DNA from: Hydrogenophaga sp. | Lineage (GTDB): Bacteria > Pseudomonadota > Gammaproteobacteria > Burkholderiales > Burkholderiaceae_C | Length of the DNA stretch: 45,809 bases | Assembly: GCF_026125825.1 (NCBI RefSeq) | Contig: NZ_JAHCKK010000030.1 | Location: forward strand, 1 to 45,809 | Direction of reading: 5' to 3' | Part shown: in pieces, positions 34,528 to 44,730 of the stretch | Position numbering within the stretch: position 1 is the stretch's first letter | Layout of the letters: the number at the start of each line of letters is the position of its first letter | Made by a program: the position numbers and the translations under genes | Notes under the pieces: generated by a model | Databases searched by the model: none | What the model saw: the letters and a program-made list of their open reading frames with translations, nothing else | What the model was told of the DNA's origin: nothing

Positions 34528-35075
34528 GCGTGGGCCTCCTCGCCGTCACCGCCGATGTCGTCCACCTGCACGAACTCGCGCGCGATGAACTGCCGCCAGA
34601 ACAGCAGCAGGTGCAGCAGCATCGCTGCCGCACCCAGCGGGATGCCCAGATAGGGAAGACCGGCGGGCAGGCCCATGGCCGGGGTTTCCTGGTTCCAGGT
34701 GAACTCGGCGATCTGCACGCCCAAGACCGTCAAGGTGAGCAGGAACAGCGCGGTGGCCAGCGCGATGAACCCGCGGATCGCCCTGCGGATCGGCGCGGGC
34801 AAGGCGTCCTGCAGCATGTCCACCGCCACGTGGCGGCCTTCACGCAGCGCCAGGCCAGCGCCCAGGTAGGCCACCCAGATCATCTGGATCTGCGTGAATT
34901 CCTCGACCCAGAAGATCGATTGGTTGAACACATAGCGCATGACCACGTTGGCGAACACGAGGACCGCCATCGAAGCCATGAGAAGAATGATGAGGGCCTG
35001 GTTGACTCGCACGAATCCGTGCTCCAGGCGGGCGGTCCATGAAAGTGGCCGCACGGGGGGGTCGCTGAACGCCAT
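34524..35075 (-). CDS. TRAP transporter small permease (DctQ type)
   Basis: The 183-residue protein has four transmembrane helices, with the DctQ signature NVVMRYVFNQSIFWVEEFTQ near residue 45 and a GREGRHVAVD-like segment (ALREGRHVAVDML) in the loop. It partners the large permease. The start at 35075 (MAFSDPPVRPLSW) is chosen for its GGAGAC ribosome binding site; an in-frame alternative at 35117 would place the start inside the operator region. It is the first gene of the six-gene minus-strand operon controlled from 35076-35190. Confidence 0.93.
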   Translation of the reverse strand: MAFSDPPVRPLSWTARLEHGFVRVNQALIILLMASMAVLVFANVVMRYVFNQSIFWVEEFTQIQMIWVAYLGAGLALREGRHVAVDMLQDALPAPIRRAIRGFIALATALFLLTLTVLGVQIAEFTWNQETPAMGLPAGLPYLGIPLGAAAMLLHLLLFWRQFIAREFVQVDDIGGDGEEAHA

Positions 35076-35119
35076 GGGTGGCTTGTCTCCAAGTTGGTAT
35101 CCGGGTTTTGCCTGCATAG

Positions 35120-35137
35120 TATCTGATATCTCAGATA
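35120..35137. promoter_or_regulatory. operator-like inverted repeat between the TRAP operon and gntR
   Basis: TATCTGA-TATC-TCAGATA is a perfect 7-bp inverted repeat in the 115-base divergent region, 45 bases from the dctQ start and 54 bases from the gntR start. GntR/FadR-type regulators bind such short AT-rich palindromes. The adjacent regulator is the obvious ligand-controlled repressor for both directions. Confidence 0.7.
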
Positions 35138-35190
35138 TAGCATGTGGGGAAACCCCTTACACTGCTGCACCCAACGATTGCTCAACCACC

Positions 35191-35841
35191 ATGACCCGAC
35201 AACTCGAGCTTGAACGCCCCCGCCTGCTCACCGAGGTGGTCGCCGAGCGGCTGCGCGAGGCCATCGTCAAGGGCGACCTCAAACTCGGCGAACAGGTGTC
35301 GGAAGCGCAGCTGGCCCAGCGCATGGGCGTGAGCAAGACGCCGGTGCGCGAGGCCTTGCTGCGGCTCAAGAACGAGGGCCTGGTGGAGATCCACCCGCAG
35401 CGCGGCACCTTCGTCTTCACGCTCTCGCCGCAGGAGCTCTCGCACCTGCTGCAGTTCCGCGCGATGGTGGAGACCGAGGCGCTGCGCGAGGCCATGCAGT
35501 CGCATCCGGGCGAGCTGCTGCAGCGCATGGCGCAGTGCGTGAAAGAGATGAAGGTCGCCGAGCGCGCGAAGGACCTGCCCGCGCTCGCCCGCATCGACAT
35601 GAGCTTCCACCAGGCCTTCTTCGAGAGCTGCGACAACCACTACCTGCGCGGCAGCTACGAGCTGCTGCGCCACCAGCTCACCGCGCTGCGCCACCGCTCG
35701 CCCATCGCGAATGCGGTTTCCAGCCACCAGGTGCTGGTGGATGCGGTGGAAGACCACGACGCCGAGAAGGCCTGCGCCCTGCTGCGCGGGCATGTGCTGG
35801 AAAACGAACCGCGTTACCTGCTGGCCTGCGGCATCGCATGA
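35191..35841 (+). CDS. GntR-family (FadR/FCD subfamily) transcriptional regulator
   Basis: The 216-residue protein has an N-terminal winged helix (about 8-75; LAQRMGVSKTPVREALLRLK is the recognition unit) and a C-terminal all-helical FCD domain with FHQAFFESCDNHYL, whose histidines bind metal and ligand acid in relatives. It is divergent from the TRAP operon and next to the palindrome at 35120-35137, so it probably represses the operon until the transported acid or a product appears. The start at 35191 is set by homology; upstream in-frame codons are not conserved. Confidence 0.92.
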   Translation: MTRQLELERPRLLTEVVAERLREAIVKGDLKLGEQVSEAQLAQRMGVSKTPVREALLRLKNEGLVEIHPQRGTFVFTLSPQELSHLLQFRAMVETEALREAMQSHPGELLQRMAQCVKEMKVAERAKDLPALARIDMSFHQAFFESCDNHYLRGSYELLRHQLTALRHRSPIANAVSSHQVLVDAVEDHDAEKACALLRGHVLENEPRYLLACGIA

Positions 35842-35901
35842 CGGCAGCGCGGGCGGCGGGCCTTCAGTACAATCGCCGACCCCTCACCCCGCGCTTACCT
35901 C

Positions 35902-36201
35902 ATGCAGTACTCCGTTTCGCACCACAAGCTCAAGCTCATCCTGGCCGCGCATGGCCTCAAGCCGGGCGATGCCGGTGGCATCGACGCGCTGTTCGGCGGC
36001 AAGGACGGCTACTACTGGTTCGGCACCGTGCGCGACCTGTGCCCCGAGGGCAAGACGCTGTCGTGGGAGAACCAGTACGCCATGGTCAACGCGATCCAGG
36101 CGCACGAAAACGCCACGGCCGAAGAGGACGAGATGAAGCCGCAGGTGCCCAGCGCGGCCAACATCGCCGCGCTCTCCAAGCTGCTGGCCGATCCGCTCTG
36201 A
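35902..36201 (+). CDS. conserved-looking small protein of unknown function
   Basis: The 99-residue protein begins MQYSVSHHKLKLILAAHGLK. It has a compact N-terminal part with GGKDGYYWFGTVRDL and a helical C-terminal tail (ENATAEEDEMKPQVPSAANI). No signal peptide, membrane helix or known motif is seen. Codon use matches the neighbours, and the third-position GC bias supports real coding. It lies 60 bases after gntR and ends 7 bases from the convergent tag gene. I do not recognise the family. Confidence 0.7.
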   Translation: MQYSVSHHKLKLILAAHGLKPGDAGGIDALFGGKDGYYWFGTVRDLCPEGKTLSWENQYAMVNAIQAHENATAEEDEMKPQVPSAANIAALSKLLADPL

Positions 36202-36208
36202 GGCCTCG

Positions 36209-36817
36209 CTAGCGCGGCCGCTGGAAGCGCAGGCGCGCCTGCGCGGCCTGCGGGCGCACCACGCAGGCCGTGGCGTGGTCGTTGATCAGGCCCATGGCCT
36301 GCATGAAGGCGAACACCGTGGTCGGGCCGACGAAGGCCCAGCCCAGTTTCTTCAGATCTTTCGAGAGGCGCGTGGAGGCTTGCGACGTGGAGGCGGTCTG
36401 GGGCGCGCCCAGGCTGGCCTCGGCGGGCTCGTAGCGCCAGAAGAAAGCCGCCAGCGAGCCTTCGGCCTTCACCATTTCCTGCGCGCGCTTGGCGTTGTTG
36501 ATGACCGCCTCGATCTTGCCTCGGTGGCGGACGATGCCTGCATCGGCCAGCAGGCGCTCCACGTCCTTCGGCGTGTAACCGGCAACCCGGTTGAAATCGA
36601 ACCCGTGGAAGGCGGCCCGGAAGTTCTCGCGTTTGGCCAGGATGGTGCGCCAGCTCAGGCCGGACTGAAAACTCTCCAGGCACAGCTTCTCGAACAGCCG
36701 GCGGTCGTCGTCGACGGGGAAGCCCCATTCGCGGTCGTGGTAGGCAAAGAACTCGGGCGCGGCGGCGCACCAGCGGCAGCGGGGTTGGCCATCGGGGCCG
36801 TCAACGGTCGAATCCAT
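36209..36817 (-). CDS. tag: DNA-3-methyladenine glycosylase I
   Basis: The 202-residue enzyme removes 3-methyladenine from alkylated DNA. The Tag zinc-snap ligands are visible: C14 in RCRWC, H27 in YHDREWG, and H181 and C185 in NDHATAC. The base-recognition glutamate region LCLESFQSGLSW (E48) is intact. An extra cysteine at position 17 is not needed. Length fits the family (about 187-200). It is followed upstream, 13 bases away, by the metallo-hydrolase gene on the same strand, which may share a transcript. Confidence 0.95.
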   Translation of the reverse strand: MDSTVDGPDGQPRCRWCAAAPEFFAYHDREWGFPVDDDRRLFEKLCLESFQSGLSWRTILAKRENFRAAFHGFDFNRVAGYTPKDVERLLADAGIVRHRGKIEAVINNAKRAQEMVKAEGSLAAFFWRYEPAEASLGAPQTASTSQASTRLSKDLKKLGWAFVGPTTVFAFMQAMGLINDHATACVVRPQAAQARLRFQRPR

Positions 36818-36830
36818 GAGGTCGCCTTGT

Positions 36831-37952
36831 TCAATCGAGGGGCCAGGGCAATTCTCGCTGAAGGGCCGGGGGGCCCTCGGGCAGCTTCGCGGCTTCGTGG
36901 CCGGCGCCCAGCGAGCGCCACCAGGGCGTCACGCCCTCGAGCGCAGCCGGCTCCACGGCCTCGCCCAGCCGGGGCATGAGCAAGGGCGTGCCCTGCCCCT
37001 GCGCCAGCGCGAGCAAGGTCTCCACCGGTTCGTCCCAGGCATGCATGGCCAGGCTGAAGGTGCCCCAGTGCACCGGCAGCAGGGCGCCCCCGCCCAGCAA
37101 GGCATGCGCCTTCAATGCATTGGCCGGGCCCAGGTGGATGTCGCCCCAGGCCGGGTGGAAGGCCCCCACCTCCAACATCACCAGGTCGAACGGCCCGAGC
37201 CGCTCGCGGATGGTGGCGTACTCCGTGGTCAGGCCGGTGTCGCCGCTGAAGAACACGCGGTGCCGCTCGCTGGCGACCACCATGGACGACCACAGGGTGG
37301 CGTTGCGGTCCTTGAGGCCGCGGCCGGAGAAATGCTGCGAAGGCGCGGCGGTGATGGTCAGGCCCGTGCCGGGCACGCGATGGCTCTCCCACCAGTCCAG
37401 CTCGGTGATGCGCTCGGCCGCCACGCCCCAGGCCTGCAGGTGCGCACCCACGCCCAGCGAGGTGACGAAGGGCACACGGCTGTGCCGCGCGAGCGCCCGG
37501 ATGGTGGGGTAGTCCAGGTGGTCGTAGTGGTCGTGCGAGACCACGACCACATCCACCTCGGGCATTTCGCGCAGCCGCAGCGGCACGGGCTGGAAGCGCT
37601 TGGGGCCGAGCAGCCGGAACGGCGAGGCGCGCGTGCCCCAGACGGGGTCGGTCAGCACGCGGTGCCCGTCGATCTCGATGAGCACCGTGGAATGCCCCAG
37701 CCAGGTGGCGCGCAGGCCGCTCTGGGCCGGGCGGCTCCAGCGCTCGCGCGGATCGAGCGATGGCAAGGGGGCGCCGGGCAGGCGCCGGTCGCCGCCGCTC
37801 AGGAATTCCTTGAGCGTGGGCCGGGGCACGGTGAGGTCTCGCAAACCGGGCAGCACCGGGTGAAGGTTGCGAAAACCCGTGTCGTCCCAACGGGGCGAAG
37901 CGCGCATGCGCTCCAGGCGCTCGCCCTGCGCCCGTCTGCCAAAACTGTTCAT
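36831..37952 (-). CDS. metallo-beta-lactamase-fold hydrolase, NAPE-PLD/RomA-like
   Basis: The 373-residue protein has the di-zinc motif HDHYDHLD (H140, H142, D144, H145), TAAPSQHFSGR, FSGDTG with a bridging aspartate, and VHWGTF near the end. The long N-terminal extension (residues 1-80) with RNLHP and the WLGHSTVLIEIDG strand are typical of the RomA/N-acyl-phosphatidylethanolamine phospholipase D-like branch. It is probably a cytoplasmic or membrane-associated phosphodiesterase acting on a lipid. Substrate is unknown. No signal peptide is seen. Confidence 0.88.
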   Translation of the reverse strand: MNSFGRRAQGERLERMRASPRWDDTGFRNLHPVLPGLRDLTVPRPTLKEFLSGGDRRLPGAPLPSLDPRERWSRPAQSGLRATWLGHSTVLIEIDGHRVLTDPVWGTRASPFRLLGPKRFQPVPLRLREMPEVDVVVVSHDHYDHLDYPTIRALARHSRVPFVTSLGVGAHLQAWGVAAERITELDWWESHRVPGTGLTITAAPSQHFSGRGLKDRNATLWSSMVVASERHRVFFSGDTGLTTEYATIRERLGPFDLVMLEVGAFHPAWGDIHLGPANALKAHALLGGGALLPVHWGTFSLAMHAWDEPVETLLALAQGQGTPLLMPRLGEAVEPAALEGVTPWWRSLGAGHEAAKLPEGPPALQRELPWPLD

Positions 37953-38017
37953 GGGGTCACTCCTTTTGCGCCCGCCCGGCCATACTCCGGCATCCCGCCG
38001 ACCAGGATCACACTACC

Positions 38018-40030
38018 ATGCCTCTGTTCGCAGCCACGGTTTTCCTGTCCGCTTTCCTGCTGTTCCAGATCCAGCCCATCGTGGCCAAGATGATCCTGCC
38101 GTGGTTCGGCGGGTCGTCCTCGGTCTGGACCTTGTGCATGGTGTTCTTCCAGGTGGAGCTGCTGCTGGGCTACGCCTATGTGCACCTGGTGCACGAGAAG
38201 CTCAGCCCCCGGCGCCAGCCCTGGGTGCACGGGGCGCTGCTGCTGCTCAGCCTGGCCTGGCTGCCGGTGGTGGCCGACCCCTCGTGGAAACTCGACGCCC
38301 AGGCTCAGCCGACCTGGAGCGTGCTGGGGGTGTTGGCGACCACCGTCGGCGTGCCCTACCTGCTGCTGTCCACCACCGGCCCGCTGATGCAGGCCTGGTG
38401 CGCACGCGCCTTCGCGGCCGGGGGCGCACAACCTTACCGGCTGTATGCGCTGTCCAACCTGGCGTCCATGCTGGCGCTGCTGTCCTACCCGGTGCTGGTC
38501 GAGCCCTTGCTTGCGGTCAAGCCGCAGGCCTGGGCCTGGTCGGGCGGCTATGCGCTGTTCGTGCTGGTCTGCGTGGCCACGGCGGCTTACACGGTGCGGC
38601 GGCAGAACGGCAGCGCCACCCACCCGGTGCCGCTGGAAGAGGCGCCCCACCCCGGCTGGCGCGAATGCCTGCTGTGGGTCGGCCTGGCGGCCACCGCCTC
38701 CATGCTCCTGCTGGCCATCACGCGCCACCTCACGCAGGACGTGGCGCCGGTGCCTTTTCTCTGGGTGCTGCCGCTGGCGCTCTACCTGTTGAGCTTCATC
38801 CTGTGCTTCGACGCACCGCGCTACTACGTGCGCCCGCTCTTCCTGGCCGCACTGCCGCTGGCCTTCGCCGCGCTCGATGTCGCGATGAACCAGGGCCTGG
38901 ATGTGCCGGCGCTGGTCGGCCTGCTGTGCGCGGCGGTGTTCGTGTTCTGCATGGTCTGCCACGGCGAGCTGGTGCGGCGGCGCCCGCCGCTGCGCCACCT
39001 CACGCTCTTCTACCTGATGCTCTCGGTGGGCGGCGCGCTGGGCGGTCTGTTCGTGGGGCTGGTGGCGCCGGTGGTCTTCAACGCCTATTTCGAGCTGCCC
39101 CTGGGTCTGTTTCTGTGTGCGCTGCTGACGGTGGTGGTGCTCTGGCCCGGGCTGCGCACGCGCTGGCGCGGCGCCATGCTGCTGGCGCTGCTGCTCTACG
39201 CTGTGCGCCTGGCCAGCCTCTCGCTGGACGATGTGCGCGGCTACACCGAGGTGGTGCGCAACTTCTACAGCCAGACGCGCATCGAGGACAGCGCCGACGC
39301 GGACGGCCTGGGCCCGGTGCGCAAGATGGTGCACGGCAGCATCACGCACGGCGAGCAATACCTGAACCACCCCCGGCATGCCACCGCCTACTACTGCGAG
39401 CGCACCGGCATCGGCCGCGCGCTGATGAGCCTGCCCACCGACCGACCGCGCAAGCTGGGTGTGGTGGGCCTGGGCGCCGGCACGCTCGCGGTGTACGGCC
39501 GGGCCGGCGACGAGATGCGCCTGTACGAGATCAACGACCAGGTGCTGGACCTGGCGCGGCGGCATTTCACGTTCCTCGCCGACAGCGCGGCGCGCACTGT
39601 GCCGGTGCTGGGCGACGGCCGTCTGATGCTGGAAGCCGAAGCCCCGCAGGCCTTCGACCTGCTGGCCATGGACGCGTTTTCCGGCGACTCCATTCCGACC
39701 CACCTGCTCACGCTGGAGGCTTTTGATGCCTACCAGCGCCACATGCGCCCGGACGGCTTGCTGGCGGTGCACATCACCAACACCTACCTCGACCTGCGCC
39801 CGGTGATGGCCTCGGCCGCTGAGCACCTGGGCAAGGTGGCACTGCGGCTGGAACTGCCTTCAGGCCACGGCGATCCGTTCTGCCGACGCTCTTCCTGGGT
39901 GGTGTTTGTCAACCCGGCTCAGGCGGCGAACCTGCCGCCCCGCCTGCAGGGGGCCGAGGTGCTGCAGCCCCGGCCGGGTTTCCGGCCATGGACCGACACC
40001 TTCTCCAACCTGTTCGACATCCTCATCTGA
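38018..40030 (+). CDS. membrane-fused spermidine synthase-like protein
   Basis: The 670-residue protein starts with an MFS-like membrane half: FLSAFLLFQIQPIVAKMILPWFGG is a known signature, and about ten helices run to about 405. A soluble domain of the spermidine/spermine synthase (SpeE-like methyltransferase) fold follows: THGEQYLNHP, LGVVGLGAGTLAVYG, YEINDQVLDLARRHF and LLAMDAFSGDSIPTHLLT. Such fused proteins are widespread in proteobacteria and do not have a proven role in polyamine synthesis. The acidic residues that bind SAM-like ligand (E in YEIND) are present. It is monocistronic and divergent from the metallo-hydrolase gene. Confidence 0.9.
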   Translation: MPLFAATVFLSAFLLFQIQPIVAKMILPWFGGSSSVWTLCMVFFQVELLLGYAYVHLVHEKLSPRRQPWVHGALLLLSLAWLPVVADPSWKLDAQAQPTWSVLGVLATTVGVPYLLLSTTGPLMQAWCARAFAAGGAQPYRLYALSNLASMLALLSYPVLVEPLLAVKPQAWAWSGGYALFVLVCVATAAYTVRRQNGSATHPVPLEEAPHPGWRECLLWVGLAATASMLLLAITRHLTQDVAPVPFLWVLPLALYLLSFILCFDAPRYYVRPLFLAALPLAFAALDVAMNQGLDVPALVGLLCAAVFVFCMVCHGELVRRRPPLRHLTLFYLMLSVGGALGGLFVGLVAPVVFNAYFELPLGLFLCALLTVVVLWPGLRTRWRGAMLLALLLYAVRLASLSLDDVRGYTEVVRNFYSQTRIEDSADADGLGPVRKMVHGSITHGEQYLNHPRHATAYYCERTGIGRALMSLPTDRPRKLGVVGLGAGTLAVYGRAGDEMRLYEINDQVLDLARRHFTFLADSAARTVPVLGDGRLMLEAEAPQAFDLLAMDAFSGDSIPTHLLTLEAFDAYQRHMRPDGLLAVHITNTYLDLRPVMASAAEHLGKVALRLELPSGHGDPFCRRSSWVVFVNPAQAANLPPRLQGAEVLQPRPGFRPWTDTFSNLFDILI

Positions 40031-40045
40031 GGGCGGCACAGCGCC

Positions 40046-40063
40046 GTTGCACTTTCTTGCAAC
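40046..40063. terminator. weak hairpin between convergent genes
   Basis: GTTGCA-CTTTCT-TGCAAC is a 6-bp perfect stem in the 48-base gap between the convergent spermidine-synthase-like and glycine-zipper genes. GC-rich flanks (GCGCC and GGCGC-like) could lengthen it. There is no clear T run. It may act as a shared terminator. Confidence 0.3.
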
Positions 40064-40078
40064 TGCGCCGCGCCTTGT

Positions 40079-40627
40079 TCACGACTTCGCGTCGGGCGGC
40101 GTGGTCACGACCTGGCCGTCCTTCACCGGCAGCGTCGCGCCGGGCTTGAACGAGGTGCGCACCGTGCCGTCCTTGCCATCCAGCCGGTAGGTGACCTGGT
40201 AGCCACTGAGCTTCTGTGACTTTTCGTTCACCGTCTTGCAGCGCCGCTCCACCGAAGCAACGGTGTCCTTCTGCTGCATGTTCTTCTGCACCTGGTTGCC
40301 CGCGTAGCCGCCGGCCGCGGCACCGGCCACAGTGGCCAGCGTCTTGCCGTTGCCGCCGCCAATGGTGCTGCCCAGCAGGCCGCCGGCCACGCCACCGATC
40401 ACCGTGCCGGCGATGCGGTGCTGGTCTTTCACCGGGGCCTGCCGCTGCACCGCCACGTCCTCGCAGCGCTCGCGCGGCGTGACCACGGTTTCCATCACTT
40501 CTTTCACGGCGACGACTTCGGCCTCCTTGGGCTTCATCAGCGTCTGGTAGCCGGTGACGCCGCTGGCGCCGATGACGACCGTGGCGAGCCCGCCGACGAC
40601 CAGTCCCTTCATCATTGATTTGTCCAT
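40079..40627 (-). CDS. glycine-zipper 2TM domain protein, membrane-anchored
   Basis: The 182-residue protein has an N-terminal membrane anchor (GLVVGGLATVVIGASGVTGY, about 7-26). A glycine-zipper segment follows at about 79-115 (IAGTVIGGVAGGLLGSTIGG followed by GNGKTLATVAGAAAGGYAGN), as in the Rick_17kDa_Anti/SlyB-like family. The C-terminal half carries CKTVNEKSQKLSGYQVTYRL. Such proteins are envelope-associated and often stress-induced. The anchor lacks a lipobox cysteine, so it is probably an inner-membrane-tethered periplasmic protein. The start at 40627 has AGGATGAG ahead; longer in-frame starts overlap the thiC leader. Confidence 0.85.
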   Translation of the reverse strand: MDKSMMKGLVVGGLATVVIGASGVTGYQTLMKPKEAEVVAVKEVMETVVTPRERCEDVAVQRQAPVKDQHRIAGTVIGGVAGGLLGSTIGGGNGKTLATVAGAAAGGYAGNQVQKNMQQKDTVASVERRCKTVNEKSQKLSGYQVTYRLDGKDGTVRTSFKPGATLPVKDGQVVTTPPDAKS

Positions 40628-40727
40628 GTGCTCATCCTGCCTTTCTGAGGAATCCATCTTGCCGGGCAATCTATCGCTGTTCTGTCGTGTTCTTGTGACA
40701 AAGCGTGTCCGCGTACACTCCCTCCTG

Positions 40728-42814
<2,087 letters not shown>

Positions 42815-42823
42815 ACTCCCGGC

Positions 42824-43279
42824 ATGACCGACGACGACCTGCCTGCGCTGAACCCCACGCCGCCCGGCCTGTACCGCCACTACAAAGGTGGCTGGTACGA
42901 GGTGCTGGACACCGTGCGCTGCAGCGAAACCCTGCAGGGCATGACCCTGTACCGGGCGCTGTATGGCGGCTGGGGCCTGTGGGTGCGGCCAGCGGCCATG
43001 TTCGCGGAGGTGGGGGTGTTCGAAGGGCGCGAGCAGGCCCGCTTCACCCGGCACGACCCGGCCCTGGTCGCCCTGGGCGACCTGCCCACGGCGCGCGCGC
43101 TGATCGCCCACCTGCGCGGGCGCGCGCAGCAACGGGGCATGGACCTGGACAGCAGCCTGCGCCCGCCGCCACCCGAGCCCGCCACCTGCTGCGGGCGGGG
43201 TTGCAATGGCTGCGTCTGGGAAGGCTTCTACACGGCTTTGCACCACTGGCGGGAAGACGCGCTGGCCCGCCTTTTGTGA
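42824..43279 (+). CDS. DUF1653 protein fused to an oxidoreductase-like cysteine domain
   Basis: The 151-residue protein has two parts. Residues about 14-70 are a DUF1653 domain (GLYRHYKGGWYEVLDTVR, SETLQGMTLYRALYGGWGLW). After a linker, a proline-rich start RPPPPEPATCC leads into CGRGCNGCVWEGFY (about 115-138), the four-cysteine pattern of the oxidoreductase-like N-terminal family (PF09791 type), which probably binds metal. No function is known for either part. It lies 9 bases after thiC, so it may be expressed with thiamin synthesis. No signal peptide. Confidence 0.82.
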   Translation: MTDDDLPALNPTPPGLYRHYKGGWYEVLDTVRCSETLQGMTLYRALYGGWGLWVRPAAMFAEVGVFEGREQARFTRHDPALVALGDLPTARALIAHLRGRAQQRGMDLDSSLRPPPPEPATCCGRGCNGCVWEGFYTALHHWREDALARLL

Positions 43280-43306
43280 CATATGCCCGGCCCCGGGCCC
43301 GGGTGG

Positions 43307-43335
43307 TGACTGGGCCAGGAGCCCTTCCGTATACT
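43307..43335 (+). promoter_or_regulatory. sigma70-like promoter for the acyl-transfer gene cluster
   Basis: GTGACT (43307-43312), 17 bases, then TATACT (43330-43335): four of six and five of six matches to the -35 and -10 consensus. It lies 71 bases before the GTG start of the ketoacyl synthase gene. It is an AT-rich -10 in a GC-rich region; prediction only. Confidence 0.5.
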
Positions 43336-43406
43336 GGCCGGAGTACAAAACCAGCGCCCCCCGCCGCAGCGCCCGGGAGCGCCACCGAATCAACGAGGGA
43401 AGTCGA

Positions 43407-44468
43407 GTGAGCCAATCGAACATCGGCGGTTTCCGCATCGCAGGCATCAGCACGTGCCTGCCTCCGATGGCCGTGGACAACCTCGACCCGGCCCTGGGTT
43501 TTCCGCCCGAAGACGTGCGCAAGGTGGTGGCCATGGCCGGCGTGCGCGAGCGCCGTGTGGTGGACGCCTCCATCACCTCGGCCGACCTGTGCTTTCGCGC
43601 CGCCACGCGGCTGATGGAGCGCCTGGAGTGGGCGCCCGAGAGCGTGAGCGCGCTGATCTTCGTCACCCAGACGCCCGATCACTTCCTGCCCTCCACCAGT
43701 TGCCTGCTGCAACAGCGCCTGGGCCTGCCCGACACCTGCGCCGCGTTCGACGTCGGCCTGGGCTGCTCCGGCTACCCGTACGGCCTGTACATTGCCGCCG
43801 CCATGTTGCGCGCCGGAGGCCACCGGCGCGTGCTGATGCTGCACGGCGAAACGCCCAGCCGCTTCGTGAGCCCCGAAGACCAGGCCACCGTGCTGCTGTT
43901 CAGCGACGCGGGCTCGGCCACGGCGCTGGAACTCGACGAGACCCCCGGGGCGGGCGGCCAGTTCGTCCTGCACACCGATGGCAGCGGCGCCAACGGACTG
44001 ATCCTGCGCGGCGGCGCCTTCCGGGACCGGGCGCCGGCCAACCCGCGCCACCACTTCCTGGAAATGGACGGTGCGGCCATCTTCAACTTCACCATCAAGC
44101 GCGTGCCGCCGCTGATTGCCGAGACCCTGGCCTTTGCGGGCAAGACCGTGGCCGACGTGGATGCCTTCGTGTTCCACCAGTCCAACCGCTTCATCATGAA
44201 ACACCTGATGAAAAAGAGCGGGCTGCCGGACGATCGGGTCCCGATGTCCATCGAGGACAGCGGCAACTGTGGCGGCCCTTCGGTGGCCGTGGCCATGACA
44301 CGCAGGCTCGCCCCGCCCGCGCCGGGGCAGCGGCTGCACTGGATGCTGTTGGGCTATGGCGTCGGCCTGTCATGGGGGGCGGCCATGATCCAGATCGACG
44401 ACCGCACCGTGCTGCTGCACGACGAGGGCGAGGGCCTGTCATTGAATCAAGGTGTCTGCGATGAGTGA
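43407..44468 (+). CDS. ketoacyl-ACP synthase III-like enzyme (FabH-like)
   Basis: The 353-residue thiolase-fold enzyme carries the complete KAS III triad: C120 in VGLGCSGYPYGL, H257 in FVFHQSNRF and N287 in DSGNCGGPSV. It should condense an acyl-CoA with a malonyl-ACP, or transfer an acyl group. Divergence from housekeeping FabH (non-standard N-terminus GGFRIAGISTCLPP, no GAGA at the start) and its neighbours point to a specialised pathway. The start is a GTG at 43407 with GAGGGA 8 bases upstream; no ATG fits. Its last eight bases overlap the ACP gene (ATGAGTGA), so the two are coupled. Confidence 0.9.
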   Translation: MSQSNIGGFRIAGISTCLPPMAVDNLDPALGFPPEDVRKVVAMAGVRERRVVDASITSADLCFRAATRLMERLEWAPESVSALIFVTQTPDHFLPSTSCLLQQRLGLPDTCAAFDVGLGCSGYPYGLYIAAAMLRAGGHRRVLMLHGETPSRFVSPEDQATVLLFSDAGSATALELDETPGAGGQFVLHTDGSGANGLILRGGAFRDRAPANPRHHFLEMDGAAIFNFTIKRVPPLIAETLAFAGKTVADVDAFVFHQSNRFIMKHLMKKSGLPDDRVPMSIEDSGNCGGPSVAVAMTRRLAPPAPGQRLHWMLLGYGVGLSWGAAMIQIDDRTVLLHDEGEGLSLNQGVCDE

Positions 44469-44730
44469 GAAAGCCAAAACCCAGGTGTCCATGAGCGAAG
44501 CCCTCGCCATGCTCGCCGAGTGTTTCAACCTGCCCGTGGAAGACATGCACGCCGACCTGCAGCGCGACGCCATCGACGACTGGGATTCCATGGGCGCGCT
44601 GATGCTGATGGCCGAACTCGACGAGCGCTTCGGCATCGAGCTCACCGCCGAAGCCTCGCGCGAAATGACCCGCATCGGCGATGTGCTGGCCTTCCTCAAG
44701 GTGCACGGGGCACTGAGTGAAAACGCCTGA
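44461..44730 (+). CDS. acyl carrier protein
   Basis: The 89-residue acidic protein has the phosphopantetheine attachment site in IDDWDSMGALMLMAELDERF, with serine S43 in D-S-M. Helix III is ended by the usual IGDVLAFLK. It is not the housekeeping AcpP (which reads DSLDTVE), but resembles stand-alone ACPs of secondary or glycan pathways. ATG at 44461 overlaps the ketoacyl synthase stop by 8 bases, and the next gene starts (GTG 44717) before this one ends. It should shuttle the acyl chain between the KAS III and the downstream acyltransferase. Confidence 0.9.
   Translation: MSEKAKTQVSMSEALAMLAECFNLPVEDMHADLQRDAIDDWDSMGALMLMAELDERFGIELTAEASREMTRIGDVLAFLKVHGALSENA

Noticed and set aside
38018-40030. 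Assignment as a true polyamine-producing spermidine synthase (speE)
   Set aside because: The membrane-fused group is distinct from SpeE and no polyamine gene (speD, speA, speB) is adjacent; called only by fold.
43292-43303. CCCGGGCCCGGG palindrome after the DUF1653 gene as terminator
   Set aside because: No T run follows and such GC repeats arise easily in this composition; it lies just ahead of the predicted promoter.
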